Assembly: GCA_015680685.1 (NCBI GenBank) | Contig: MNCI01016457.1 | Coordinates: 133,510 to 156,987 of the forward strand | Reading direction: 5' to 3' | Length of the DNA: 23,478 nucleotides | DNA from: Gnetum montanum | Lineage: Eukaryota; Streptophyta; Gnetopsida; Gnetales; Gnetaceae | In this document: positions 1-9,390 of the stretch, one piece after another | Layout: each line of letters opens with the position of its first letter | How positions within the stretch are numbered: the first letter of the stretch is position 1 | The notes under the pieces: generated by a model | Told to the model about the DNA's origin: nothing | Databases searched by the model: none | The model's input: the letters and a program-made list of their open reading frames with translations, nothing else | Made by a program: the position numbers and the translations under genes

Positions 1-1757
1 TCTTTGCTAGCCTCCACAACATCTTGGATGCTCCAGACCTGGGCGAAGGCCTGACGTATGTCTCCAGGGGAAAGATAATACAGCTTGGACTTGATAAAGT
101 CGTTGACTGCTCCCTTGAATATGGCCAACAGGTGGGAGTTCGCGATCGGGTCACGAATCTCATTCAAGGTAGCGTTCCAACGCTGTATGAACTTTTGGAC
201 TGGCTCGAGCGGGTCCTATTTTACCCCCATATGCTGCTCCAATGTGACTTCCGGTTTCACGTTGTATCTGAATCGGGTCACAAATTGGGTCAGCAGCTCT
301 TCCAAGGTTGAAATGGAAGAGCGTGGGAGAGCTCGGTACCAGTCTAAAGCCTTCCCTGTTAAGGACATCGCAAAGACTCTGACCAAAGTATGTGGCCACT
401 GTTGCAGCAACAAGGATTCGGATCTAAAGGTGGCCAAGTGCGTGTTGGGATCCCCCTCCCCATTATACTTTGTAAAATGTGGGAGGGACATCCCTGGAGG
501 CAACGACAACACGGGGACCGCTGGATTAATCGGATCATCTTGATAGAAATCCGTAATCTGAATGGTGTCAGATCCAGCGGTCTTGAGGCGTCGCACCTCC
601 TCAGTAAGCGTCTGGATAAGCTGGAACGCTTGATCCAGACCTGTTAAGGGAGGCGTCTGTGCAGCAGGCATAGGAGCAGGAGGTTGGACTGGGTGAACAG
701 CTCCAGGGAACTGAAGCGCAGGAGGTGGTTGGTTACCTGCTGGTGGAGCAGGGGTCCGTGCAAGCTGGGAGACCTGCGAAGGCCCCCACCCACCGGTTTG
801 GGACGCGGGGTTAACTATTACCTGCTGCGGGGCATAATGATAAGTGTAGCGAGGAAGCACCCGTGAAAATTGCGCCGCTGGTGTTGGCGGGGGTTGAGGA
901 TCGTAAAACATAGAGGGATATTGTTGCACAGTAGGATCGGTCCACTGACTTGTTGCAGGGTATTGAACAAAGGGTTGCTGTGGTATGGTCAGAGTATGTT
1001 GCTGAGTTGGCGGGGGCAGTAACCTTTGCGCTGAGCGAGTTGTCGATACAGTGTGAGCTTGTACCTGAGGGATGGACTGAGGCGCAGTGGTCGTCGGGAT
1101 CACTGCCGGGATGCCGAGTACGTGTTGGGACAGACCCGCCCCTGCGTCATGGCACAGTGGTTGTGTTTGCCACCCAGACAACTGCGTCTGGGCTAGCGGG
1201 AGGCCAGAAAGTTGTGCCTGCGCGGTTGCAGCTGGGTTAAGAGAGGCCGCCTCTCCGTCAAAAGGAAACAACGGGTCTTCTTGTGTGTGGAGGGGCAGAG
1301 TATGGAATGAATTTTCCGACATGGCCCCGAATTCGTCCTCCGCGTCTTCCTCCCGCTGGGGTTCCGCCACAGGTTGTGCAGCCTGGCCTCTAGCCATGAT
1401 CAGCCGGGAGATGAGCTCGTTTTGGTGATCGGTTAAGGGGATTATATCGTAGGCCGTTGGCTTGAAATCCTAACCCCCTCGATGGAGCGCCTCAAAGTTT
1501 CGTTTTGCCTCAAGGTCGGCTCGGCTGAGAGCCAACCTTGCTTGGATCTTAACACAAATGAAGTTGTAGTCTTCAGGGGTTATGACCGTGAAGATAGGAT
1601 CTTTTCCTTGAAGCCTTAATGAATGGCGCAAGGGTCCCTGAGGACCGGTTGCACCGGGGGCTGGCCCTACGGTCACCATCGGATTCACGGGCGCGACACC
1701 CGGATCGACAGTGGTCATGGCGGTTGTGGCTGTTGTGTTTGAATAGTAGGAATCCAT
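1..1757 (-). pseudogene. Ty3/gypsy (Tat-like) gag polyprotein, 3' end off window
   Basis: This is the structural gag of an LTR retrotransposon, which would form the particle that packages element RNA. One frame runs from an ATG at 1757 to the window edge (about 585 codons), interrupted by TAG at 1470-1472 and TAG at 216-218. There is no frameshift. Residues 1-95 are Thr/Pro rich. About residues 150-400 form a Pro/Gln-rich low-complexity linker. From about residue 425 comes a classical retrotransposon gag domain: motif KYNGEGDPNTHL, then a GKALDWYRALP block, then FVTRFRYN, then QKFIQRWNATLNEIRDP, continuing to the edge. At 216-218 relatives usually carry Gln, which fits a CAG to TAG change. 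Zinc knuckle and protease would lie off the window. Family assignment to gag is firm. The Tat lineage is inferred from the domain style and the TGGCGCT primer site upstream. Confidence 0.88.
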
Positions 1758-1978
1758 GGATCAACGATGAAAAAGTGACTGAAAGTCGAATCTGAATGAA
1801 AGAAAGGTTGACAAACAACACAAAAGGCTTTCTACCCTGCCGGATGTCAACGAAATCGTCTTTGCGACCGATCTACACCACACGATTGACCTTAGACCTC
1901 CCTGGAGATATTACGTCTACGGCCTAGGGTATAGATCTCTAAACAGGGTTACGCGAACTATTCGGATTGGAGCCTGAA
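1758..1978 (-). other. Untranslated leader between PBS and gag
   Basis: This noncoding stretch lies between the proposed primer-binding site and the gag ATG of the minus-strand element. It has several stops in every frame and no recognised motif. Its position and length fit the 5' leader, which usually holds the packaging signal, but no such signal can be identified by eye. Confidence 0.5.
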
Positions 1979-1997
1979 GGCCCTTCTTCTAGCGCCA
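1979..1997 (-). promoter_or_regulatory. Putative primer-binding site (TGGCGCT type)
   Basis: Read on the minus strand, TGGCGCTAGAAGAAGGGCC starts six bases after the proposed LTR terminus ...CGTTACA. The TGGCGC start downstream of an LTR is the usual form of primer-binding sites in plant Tat-type gypsy elements, where a tRNA 3' end primes minus-strand DNA synthesis. The exact tRNA was not established. Confidence 0.6.
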
Positions 1998-2836
1998 GAA
2001 AACTGTAACGACGGAAAACGTTGGCAGCTGGAAATACCGATCGAAATTCCGTGTACACAGCTTTAACCACGGATCCGCGCGAGGGCTAAGCTGGAAAAAC
2101 AAATCCGCGGTGCCCTGAACGGTCTTGTCGATCAGACAGGGACTTACGGGTCAGTAAAAGCGGTGATGATTACGAATTTTTGCGTGACGCGATTTGTTGC
2201 GAGAGATCGTAGAACGGGGAGACAACGACGTAGATGGATCGCTACGAAGATAACGCTAAAACGCCGGAAAGATGCTAACCGAGTGAGAAAAAACAAGTAG
2301 ATATCGCAAAGATCAAAGATCTATGTTTCAATGCTGGATCAGATGTATACTTGCGTGTATATTACGTTACAATGGGAGAAAACCCCCAACAACTGGATAC
2401 AAAATAAGCATAAAACAACAAGAAAACTGTCTGGACAGAAGTCTGATCTACCTTGTAGGCCCAAAGCTTAGGTGTAGGAATGGTCAAGCTCCGAAGTCTG
2501 TCGATCTTTTGAACGACAGAACTTGCTAACTGGGCGAGACGACTCTGCAATTCCCGTTCTGCTTCTTTGCTTCGGGTAGATCTGCTGTTAGGACTCAGGC
2601 GTGCTGCGTTCTGTTTCTGCTAAAGGATAATGTTTGCAGCGATTACCAAGAGGTTGCTCTTATTTCTCCGTTCAAGGCGATAAATGTTCCCTTGTTCAGA
2701 AAATGCTCTTGTCCTCTTGATCTGCTGCCAACAAAAAGCGATAAGTGTTCTGGTGCTCTGGTTTGTTAACTTGTCAACTTGCTCCCTCTCTCTTCCAAAA
2801 ATCCCCCCCTCCTTCTTGTGTATTTGTTAGGCGGGG

Positions 2837-2844
2837 TATTTATA
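2837..2844 (-). promoter_or_regulatory. LTR TATA box
   Basis: The minus strand reads TCTATAAATACCCC, a strong plant TATA box (TATAAATA). It sits between the U3 hairpin repeats and the noncoding R/U5 stretch. It would start the genomic RNA of the gag element about 30 bases downstream, near 2805. Confidence 0.7.
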
Positions 2845-3092
2845 GACCGCGACACGCGCAACCCTGATGATGTGGGCCCGAATGTCGCGGATCCTGTTGG
2901 CGCGATTCTTTTAAGTTGAACTGCGACTATGCACAACACGCTCATCGAACTGCGACTACGCACAACACGCTCGTTTGCGTGCTGTGCGTGTAAAGAGCAG
3001 GCCCATGGGCGTGTCTCGGCTGTGTTTGCGCTCATTCGCTTTGTGTTGTGTGTATGAACGCACTGACGTAACAAACAATGAGTTCAAGATCG

Positions 3093-3338
3093 TTTTACGC
3101 TCACCACGCAGCTGTGCGTGGCAAAGCGTAAATGTAACGTACGCTCACTACGCAGCCGTGCGTGGTGAAGCGTAAACCAAGTTTTAACTTACGTTCATCA
3201 CACAACTGCGCGTGATGAAGCGTAAATAATGCATAACTTATGCTTACCACGCAGCGGCGCGTGGTGGAGCGTAAGGAGCGTGCAACTTGGATCATGACCC
3301 ACGCACTGGTACACACCGCCGCGTAACGAGCGTAAAGG
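3093..3338. repeat. Degenerate hairpin repeats in U3 (44-50 bp spacing)
   Basis: Four diverged copies of an inverted-repeat unit start near 3096, 3140, 3190 and 3239, with a weak fifth near 3294-3337. Each has the form TTACGCTCACCACGC, then a short centre, then GTGCGTGGTGAAGCGTAA, so each can fold into a hairpin of roughly 37 bases. Differences between copies are mostly C/T or G/A. Confidence 0.8.
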
Positions 3339-3388
3339 CCACTTATGTATGCGCCGCAAGAAAAGAGTTCCGACTCGTCATGCCTCTC

Positions 3389-3640
3389 TCGATTTTACCT
3401 TCAACTGTTTTGGAGCTTATTACGCTCATCACGCTATCGTGCGTGATAAAGCGTAAACTTATCCTTGAACAAATTCGCCTTTAGCTGTCTCGGAGCCTAT
3501 TACGCTGATCACGCTGCCGTGCGTGATAGAGCGTAAACTTGTCCTTGAACAAATTCGCCTTTAGCTGTCTCGGAGCCTATTACGCTCATCACGCTGCTGT
3601 GCGTGATAGAGCGTAAACTTGTCCTTAGACAAATTCGAGG
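3389..3640. repeat. 80-bp tandem repeat carrying the same hairpin, three copies
   Basis: The hairpin core TACGCTSATCACGCT...GCGTGATARAGCGTA recurs at 3421, 3501 and 3581, exactly 80 bases apart, with shared linkers such as CTTGAACAAATTCGCC and CTGTCTCGGAGCC. The copies are nearly identical, unlike the older 44-50 bp spaced units next to them, so this block probably amplified later. Confidence 0.85.
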
Positions 3641-5579
3641 CGCGTTCTTGCTCAAATTATGAATCTTCGCCTGAGGCCGATCCGTAATTTTCATGGTGTT
3701 TCATAAGGTACATCATCTGGTTCCAACGCCACACTGTCACGTGTGTGGATTGAGGTACTAGATGACCCCCCTGTCATGATAGATATAGATTCATCAATTC
3801 CCTTAGGCACGTCTTGGGACTCAGCTGTTTCAAACAAATGGTTGATCCATGGGTGAGATAATTGACCACGATCCCATAGAACATACTTGTTGTCTGCGCG
3901 AACCACTAGAAACTCGGCCAAACGATGAAGATAGCTGGTAAAGAATGCAAATGTAAAGTGGGACTGCACCTCGACATTTGAGCGCAATTTCACTATCTCC
4001 TTATGAAGGCCCGACAACAAAAATCAGGCCCAGTTATAACGCATTCCAGTTTCTAGGATGGTTTGCATAATACGCATAGCATCAACACCAAGACTCCACA
4101 CCTGGGAAAGGGATTTAGGGAATACCCATGCCCTAAATAGGGGATATAATTCATTAACTTCCTAAACCTTTGACTTCCCCTGCATAGGGAATCCCTTAGC
4201 ACCCTTGGTAACGCCCAACCAGTCCTCCAGCTCACGTACCATATGAAGCTCTTTATGAGCCCTATCCAAAACTACATCTACGCCATCTGCCGGTACACCA
4301 AACAGGTTCGAAAAGAATTCAGCCGACAGATGGAAGACTATCTTAACACCCTTAATCTGGGTGCTATAGTAAGAGACGAATTTGTTGAATGAATCAACAA
4401 TTCCGATCATTTCGGCTATCGACACATCAAGGCTTGGAGTTGTAAAGAGCTCCATAATGCCAACATCATCTAAATAACGGATCATGGATAGCAGGGCCTA
4501 CGTGCGCAACCATTTCTGAGCCTTACTAATCTCCCCGAACTTCATCGAGAGAGTACTCTCAGTTCGTCCTATTGTGACAGGGTCTCCACCAGGAGGGACA
4601 TCAACTGCAGATACAATTCGAAACCATCACATCAGTATAACCCGCAGCAATTGAACAAACACGTTAACACATCTAGAGAATATTGTCACTCATCTTCAGT
4701 GGTGGACTTAGAGGTGCTACCCAAGTCAGAGTCACGAGGAAAAATTGGTTCCTTAGGTGACCAATCTCCATGCAACCATTCACGAGCTATGCATTGGGTG
4801 AACGCTCTAGAAAACTGTTTGTAAAAATGGACAATATCACCCTTGGTTTGAGCTAACACAGCTCCACGAAGGATGGGACCAACCATAAAGGTTTCTAGAG
4901 TGATATGAGCTAAGGCCAGCCCATCATCATCAATGTATGTTCCATCTTGGGTAACTTGGGGCCTGCAAAAGAACAGTTGTCAAAAAATAAGCAAACGCCA
5001 AACCATAAAACCAAAAACGACAAGCCAAACAATATTACCTCTCTACTCGGTACATTGTGCTAGGAGGGTTCTAAAACAACATGTGTGCAGGTGCAGCCAG
5101 AAACAAGGTGTTGTTCAGATAATCACGTCCTTGTGGCAATACGTCCCACACTCGCGCTAATGGGTGAGTAGATCTGGGCCCACTAGAGGGACCGCCCTCG
5201 ATCACAAGTGGCCCCTCATCAATGTCTTCCATGAAGACCATGATGCCCTCTGAAGCTTCTGGCAACATTGCCTCAAGCGCGCTCCGGGCCACTTATTTTC
5301 TCAGGTGTGACCAGATCACCACCTTGAATCTGTCCAGCATGAAAGTGAGGAGTTCACATGCCTCCTCCCTGAACCATACCCCATTATTATCAACAGTCAA
5401 ATCAGGGGTAGGTTCATCGGCCTCAATGGGGCCAAACCACATCAGTACCCCCACTAGCTCAATTACGAGGAGAAAAGGCTCAGTGTCCCTGCAAGCAACC
5501 AAAATGCCACGATAAATTACCCATGCATGAAAATGAGATGAAAAACAAAATTTCACATTGTAGGTCGACATTTAGAAAA

Positions 5580-6240
5580 ATTACTAACTATTTACGCTCG
5601 GCGTATATGCTAAGTGTATACGCTCGGCGTATACGCTATCAAAATTGTTTACGGTCGGCGTATATGCTGCTTAACTCAGCGTATACGCTATCAAAATTGT
5701 TTACGGTCGGCGTATACGCTGCTTAACTCAGCGTATACGCTATCAAAAACTGCTTAACTTGGTGTATATGCTACCAACAAATTGTTCGCACTTGGCGTAT
5801 ACGCTGTGAAACTAGTTTACGCTATGAAAATAGTTCTCGCCATGAAAACAGGTCTACGCTATACACTGCATAAAAAAAAACAAACTATTCATGCTCAGCA
5901 TATACGCTGTGAAAGTTCTCAGTGTATACGTCGTAAAACCCTTTAGTGTATATGTTGTGTAAACAGTTTACGCTAAACACTGGGTAAACAGTTTACGCTA
6001 AATGTCGTGAAAATAGTCAGCGTATACGCCGTGAAAACAATCAGCGTATACATTGTGAAAATCATCTACGCTACACACTGTTCAAACTGTTTACGCTGTA
6101 AGCTAAGGAAACCTTCTACACTCAGCGTACAAACCTTCTACACTAACTGTCTACGTTGGGTGTATACGCTGAAACCCTCTATGCTGGGCGTATACGCCAA
6201 AACTCTCTACGCTACAAAGATTATCTACGCAAAAATAACA
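5580..6240. repeat. TTTACGCT / GCGTATACGC repeat block in intron 1
   Basis: This part of intron 1 of the fusion gene is almost entirely made of the motifs TTTACGCT, CTCAGCGTATACGC and decayed forms (GTATATGCT, AGTGTATACG). The 10-bp perfect palindrome GCGTATACGC occurs intact at 5627, 5679, 5710 and 5731. Toward 6240 the units become looser. Open frames here on the plus strand are by-products of the repeats. Confidence 0.85.
5637..5740. repeat. 52-bp direct repeat, two near-identical copies
   Basis: 5637-5688 and 5689-5740 are two adjacent copies of a 52-base unit containing TTTACGGTCGGCGTATAYGC and AACTCAGCGTATACGC. They differ at a single site, TATATGCT against TATACGCT, which is a CpG-type transition. 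Confidence 0.9.
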
Positions 6241-6471
6241 TGTATAGATGAAAATAACCAACAGAAGCAGGACTAGAGCCTACCTGTGTGACGATCTGGG
6301 CCACGATGGAACCCTCAGCCTGGGTAGACACTGCAGCATGGCCTCGCTCTCCTCTGCGAAAGTCAGATCAGGCCCCTTTTTTCCCTGGCCTTCCACCTCC
6401 TTGCCCTTGCCCATTTCGGCGTCATCTACGCTGGGATCGATAGGCTTATGCTGAGGATCGAAACCCCTCAT

Positions 6472-6714
6472 GCCTACACTGAGTCTCTACATCGACGCTT
6501 GAACCTCTACGCTCACGCTGAGCTTCTACGTCGGAGTTGAAAGTTTACGCTTACGCTGGAGTTGGAGGTTTACGCTGGGGTTTGGTCGTTTACGCTTACG
6601 CTTAAGGTTTAGGGTTTATGCTTACATTTACTATTTACGTTTATGCTCACCGTTTACGCTCACGCTTGAGGTTTACACTTGCTTCCGGTTACAATGTGCA
6701 CAAATGACACCCCT
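6472..6714 (-). promoter_or_regulatory. 5' UTR/promoter-proximal region with TTTACGCT repeats
   Basis: Between the exon 1 ATG and the TATA box lies a degenerate tandem array of (G)TTTACGCTYACGCT and related units (6500-6680). With transcription from the TATA at 6715-6732, most of it would be 5' UTR, starting near 6690 on the minus strand. No open frame of note was seen. Confidence 0.5.
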
Positions 6715-6732
6715 GCGCTATATATATAGCGC
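6715..6732. promoter_or_regulatory. Palindromic TATA box of the fusion gene
   Basis: GCGCTATATATATAGCGC is an 18-bp perfect palindrome containing a TATA box readable on both strands. On the minus strand it sits about 245 bases upstream of the exon 1 ATG, with a C-rich flank. It is the best candidate core promoter for the fusion gene. Nothing coding lies close downstream on the plus strand. Confidence 0.55.
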
Positions 6733-6808
6733 CCCCACCGCCACCGTCGCCGCCTTGCACTTTATTCCTTTTTTCTGCTTTTTTCTTCTTTTGTTATTCA
6801 TTTTAGTG

Positions 6809-6845
6809 AAAAATATATATATATATATATAATAATATATAAAAA
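6809..6845. repeat. (AT)n microsatellite
   Basis: A run of AT dinucleotides followed by AATAATATATAAAA. It lies near the junction between the fusion-gene promoter and the left end of the plus-strand retrotransposon remnant. Confidence 0.85.
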
Positions 6846-6949
6846 CAAAGTGCATACTACCATATCCTAAATCCATTGTAAGCCAACTTTAGATGCCCAC
6901 ACTGAACATTTTAGCACAGGCTCTCCTGTGCAAATTTTTCGGTGAACGT

Positions 6950-7160
6950 TCGGCCCGGTATGGCCTTAAACTACCACCTGCGAATCACATTCCGTCCGGT
7001 ATGGCCTTAAACTACCATCACGGCCCAGTAAGGCCTTAAACTGCCACATACAAACTACCCCACATACTTCCTGGTAAGGCCTTAAACTGTCACAGACACC
7101 CACGATGGCCCGGTATGGCCTTAAACTGCCATGACGGCCCAGTATGGCCTTAAACTTTCA
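6950..7160 (+). repeat. Tandem GGCCTTAAACT repeats upstream of pol
   Basis: Six copies of a degenerate unit with core GGTATGGCCTTAAACTRCCA have GGCCTTAAACT at 6962, 7003, 7032, 7078, 7117 and 7146. Spacing varies from 29 to 46 bases. The array occupies the place where gag and protease would be expected. The first codons of the downstream open frame (7144-7165) fall in the last copy, so the true pol start is probably further in. Confidence 0.85.
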
Positions 7161-8142
7161 TGCATCCTGGTGTGATGAGAAACCACCATCATGCATGTAC
7201 ACACGATTTAAGCTGCTAGAGAACATAGAACAATGCCTATTATCTCATTCTGCTCTCTGTTCATTGGCAGGAGCAAGCCTGATGGATTGTCAACTTTTAT
7301 CCACACTGTTAATCATCGATGGACCATACGGAAAGATCGCGAGGGACATCGACACAAATCTCATCCACTTAATTTTATCAATAGATGAAGCATTCATACC
7401 CTCAACACAACAAATGCTAGATAATTACAAAGGTATGACAAAACCACTTGACATAGAACCTGAAAACATCACTGAAGACCCGTTGACTGAAACTCCCATC
7501 GTTATGCTTGATGGTAAAACAAAAATATTAAAATTAAGTACACTATTGCAACCTCCATTGGCCAAAGACATAGAAGATGTGCTTCAAAACAACATGAAAG
7601 CATTCGCTTGGTCTTACACCGACATGTCTGGGTTAGATCCTCGAATCGTCCAGCACAACATCATCCTTGATCCAAAATTGAGACCCGTAAAACAAAAGGC
7701 ACGAAAGGTTAAACCTGAGGTAGCATTGGCAGTTCGCAATGAGATCACCAAAATTTATCAGGCTGGTTTCATTCAGGCTGTCAATTATGCCAATTGGGTA
7801 TCCAACATGGTCATAGTCCCGAAAAAGAACGGAAGCATTCGCTTATGCATTAACTTCCAAGATCTAAATGTTGCGACCATGAAAGATGATTTTCCTCTAC
7901 CCAGCATTGATCAACTTGTTGACTCGACCACTGGGCACGCCCTCTTATCTTTTATGGATGGCTTCTCAAGATACAATCAAATACGCATCAACCCAGAGCA
8001 TCAGCTCCAGACTACCTTTATGACATCATGGGGAACCTTTTGTTACACAATGATGCTCTTCGGTCTCAAGAATGCTGGGGCCACATATCAAAGGGCCATG
8101 ACATTTATTTTTAGCGATTACATGCTCCACTCGCTTAATGAC

Positions 8143-8154
8143 TATGTCGATGAT
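8143..8154 (+). other. RT catalytic motif YVDD
   Basis: The codons TAT GTC GAT GAT encode the metal-binding motif of the polymerase active site. It is intact in this element even though the surrounding gene carries many nonsense codons. Confidence 0.95.
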
Positions 8155-9030
8155 ATCGTGGTTAAATCGAAGACATCACAACAACATGTACAAGACCTTG
8201 ACTTGGTGCTAAAACACTGTTTAAAATATGAGTTGAGACTTAACTCAAAGAAATGTGTCTTCAGCGTCAAAATAGGCAAAATGCTTTGATTCATAGCCTC
8301 AGAAGCAAGGATACGAGTAGACCCGGATAAAGTTAAGGCAATAACAAACTTAAAACCACCTAACAACCTTACTAAACTCTAACGTCTACAAGGTAGATTA
8401 CAGTTTATCAGGCGTTTCATAGACAAACTAACGGATAAGTTGAAACCTATGAACCACTTGCTACGCAAGAACGTCCATTTTGAATGGACTCCATAGTGCC
8501 AGGAAGCATTCGACAATATTAGAATAGGACTAGTTCAACTACCCATAGTTTACCCACCTCAAAATGATAAACCTTTTTACATCTACCTTGCCACTTCAGA
8601 CTCATCCATTGCGTCCATGCTTTGCCAAAAATGAGATGACAGAACCGAAGTCCCTATCTATTACTTAAGCCATGCATTAATTGCTCATGAAAAGAAGTAT
8701 AATGAGGTGGAGAGGTCATGTTTAGCCCTAACCTTTTCCTTAATGAAATGGCGACATTACCTCTTCTGTAACTAAGTAAACATAATCTACAAGGATAACG
8801 TGCTCAGAGCCATCATGGGAAACATTTATGAGACAAGTTGAATAGCCCGTTGGAAAGCAATGATAGCCAAGTTTGACCTACACTACATAGCGCAATCATC
8901 AGTTAAGGGTCAATCCATAGCAAATCAAATGACAGCGTCACCAATGCACGATCGAGCAATGATAGAGCCAGAATTCCCCGATGAAAATGTAAGTGCAATA
9001 GCCATAGTGCCCGATGACTACGAAGCCATT

Positions 9031-9390
9031 CTGAACTTTGATGGCGCATCCACCTCTCGAAGAGGAAGTGCCGCCGCCGTTATCACCTATCCCTCCAGGG
9101 AGATCCACCCCTTTGCTTATTGTTTCAACTTTTACTGTACCAACAACATAGCAGAGTACGAAGGTCTCCTTAGAGGTCTTACGGCAGCACTAGCTTTAGA
9201 CATCACATGACTTGTGGTCAGGGGAGACTCACAACTGGTCTTAAACCAAGTCACGAACATTTATACATGCAAAGCACAACATTTACAACTATACTGTGAC
9301 TTAGCCAAATATTTAATGAAATGATTCGAAAACATGGACGTGCAACACATCTCTCGAAACAATAATACCATCGCAGATGTGCTAGCCACC
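9031..9390 (+). other. Archaeal-type second RNase H domain (aRNH)
   Basis: The signature is FDGAS, then CTNNIAEYEGL, then GDSQLVLNQV and finally IADVLA. This is the extra RNase H known from Tat/Ogre plant elements and absent from most other Ty3/gypsy lineages. All four acidic catalytic residues are present. Two stops interrupt it, TGA 9208 (an Arg position in relatives) and TGA 9322. Confidence 0.9.

Larger units (their letters stand above)
2004..3693 (-). repeat. 5' LTR of the minus-strand Tat-like element (approximate)
   Basis: The inner boundary is set at 2004, because the minus strand ends ...GTCGTTACA six bases before the PBS. The outer boundary is proposed at 3693, where the minus strand begins TGAAAATTACGG, giving about 1.69 kb with TG...CA ends. 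A TATA box lies at 2837-2844. The U3 part (about 2900-3660) carries GC-rich hairpin repeats. The R/U5 part (2004-2800) has no coding capacity. The partner LTR is off the window to the left, so neither identity nor target-site duplication can be checked. The outer boundary is the weaker one. Confidence 0.55.
3691..6471 (-). pseudogene. Four-exon FCP1-like / transposon-like fusion gene, broken
   Basis: Proposed exons on the minus strand are 6471-6284, 5488-5039, 4962-4721 and 4604-3691. The splice sites are ACAG|GTAGGC, TTGCAG|GG, AGAG|GTAATA, TTGCAG|GC, TTGG|GTAGCA and CTGCAG|TT. All phases agree and the spliced length is exactly 598 codons. Exon 1 is charged and Lys/Glu rich. Exon 2 looks like an FCP1/SCP phosphatase domain (HAD fold): a hydrophobic strand with ELVGVL where active enzymes have DxDxT, then VWFREEACELLTFML, VIWSH, ARVWDVL and NPPST. 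Exon 4 resembles plant transposon-associated proteins (FHLSAEFFSNLFGVPADGV). In-frame stops lie at 5293, 5071, 4498, 4162 and 4024. Catalysis is very unlikely. Exon 3 may instead run on to TGA at 4686, ending the FCP1-like part as a separate 304-codon gene. Confidence 0.6.

Noticed and set aside
24-1428. Plus-strand open frames across the gag region
   Set aside because: They lie antisense to a clear gag domain with codon structure on the minus strand and show no domains.
2362-2550. Small minus-strand open frame in the LTR R/U5
   Set aside because: It is short and lies in an LTR transcript leader with no similarity or conserved features.
3093-3640. CRISPR-like array
   Set aside because: The units are inverted repeats in an LTR of a plant element, with repeated rather than unique linkers and no cas genes.
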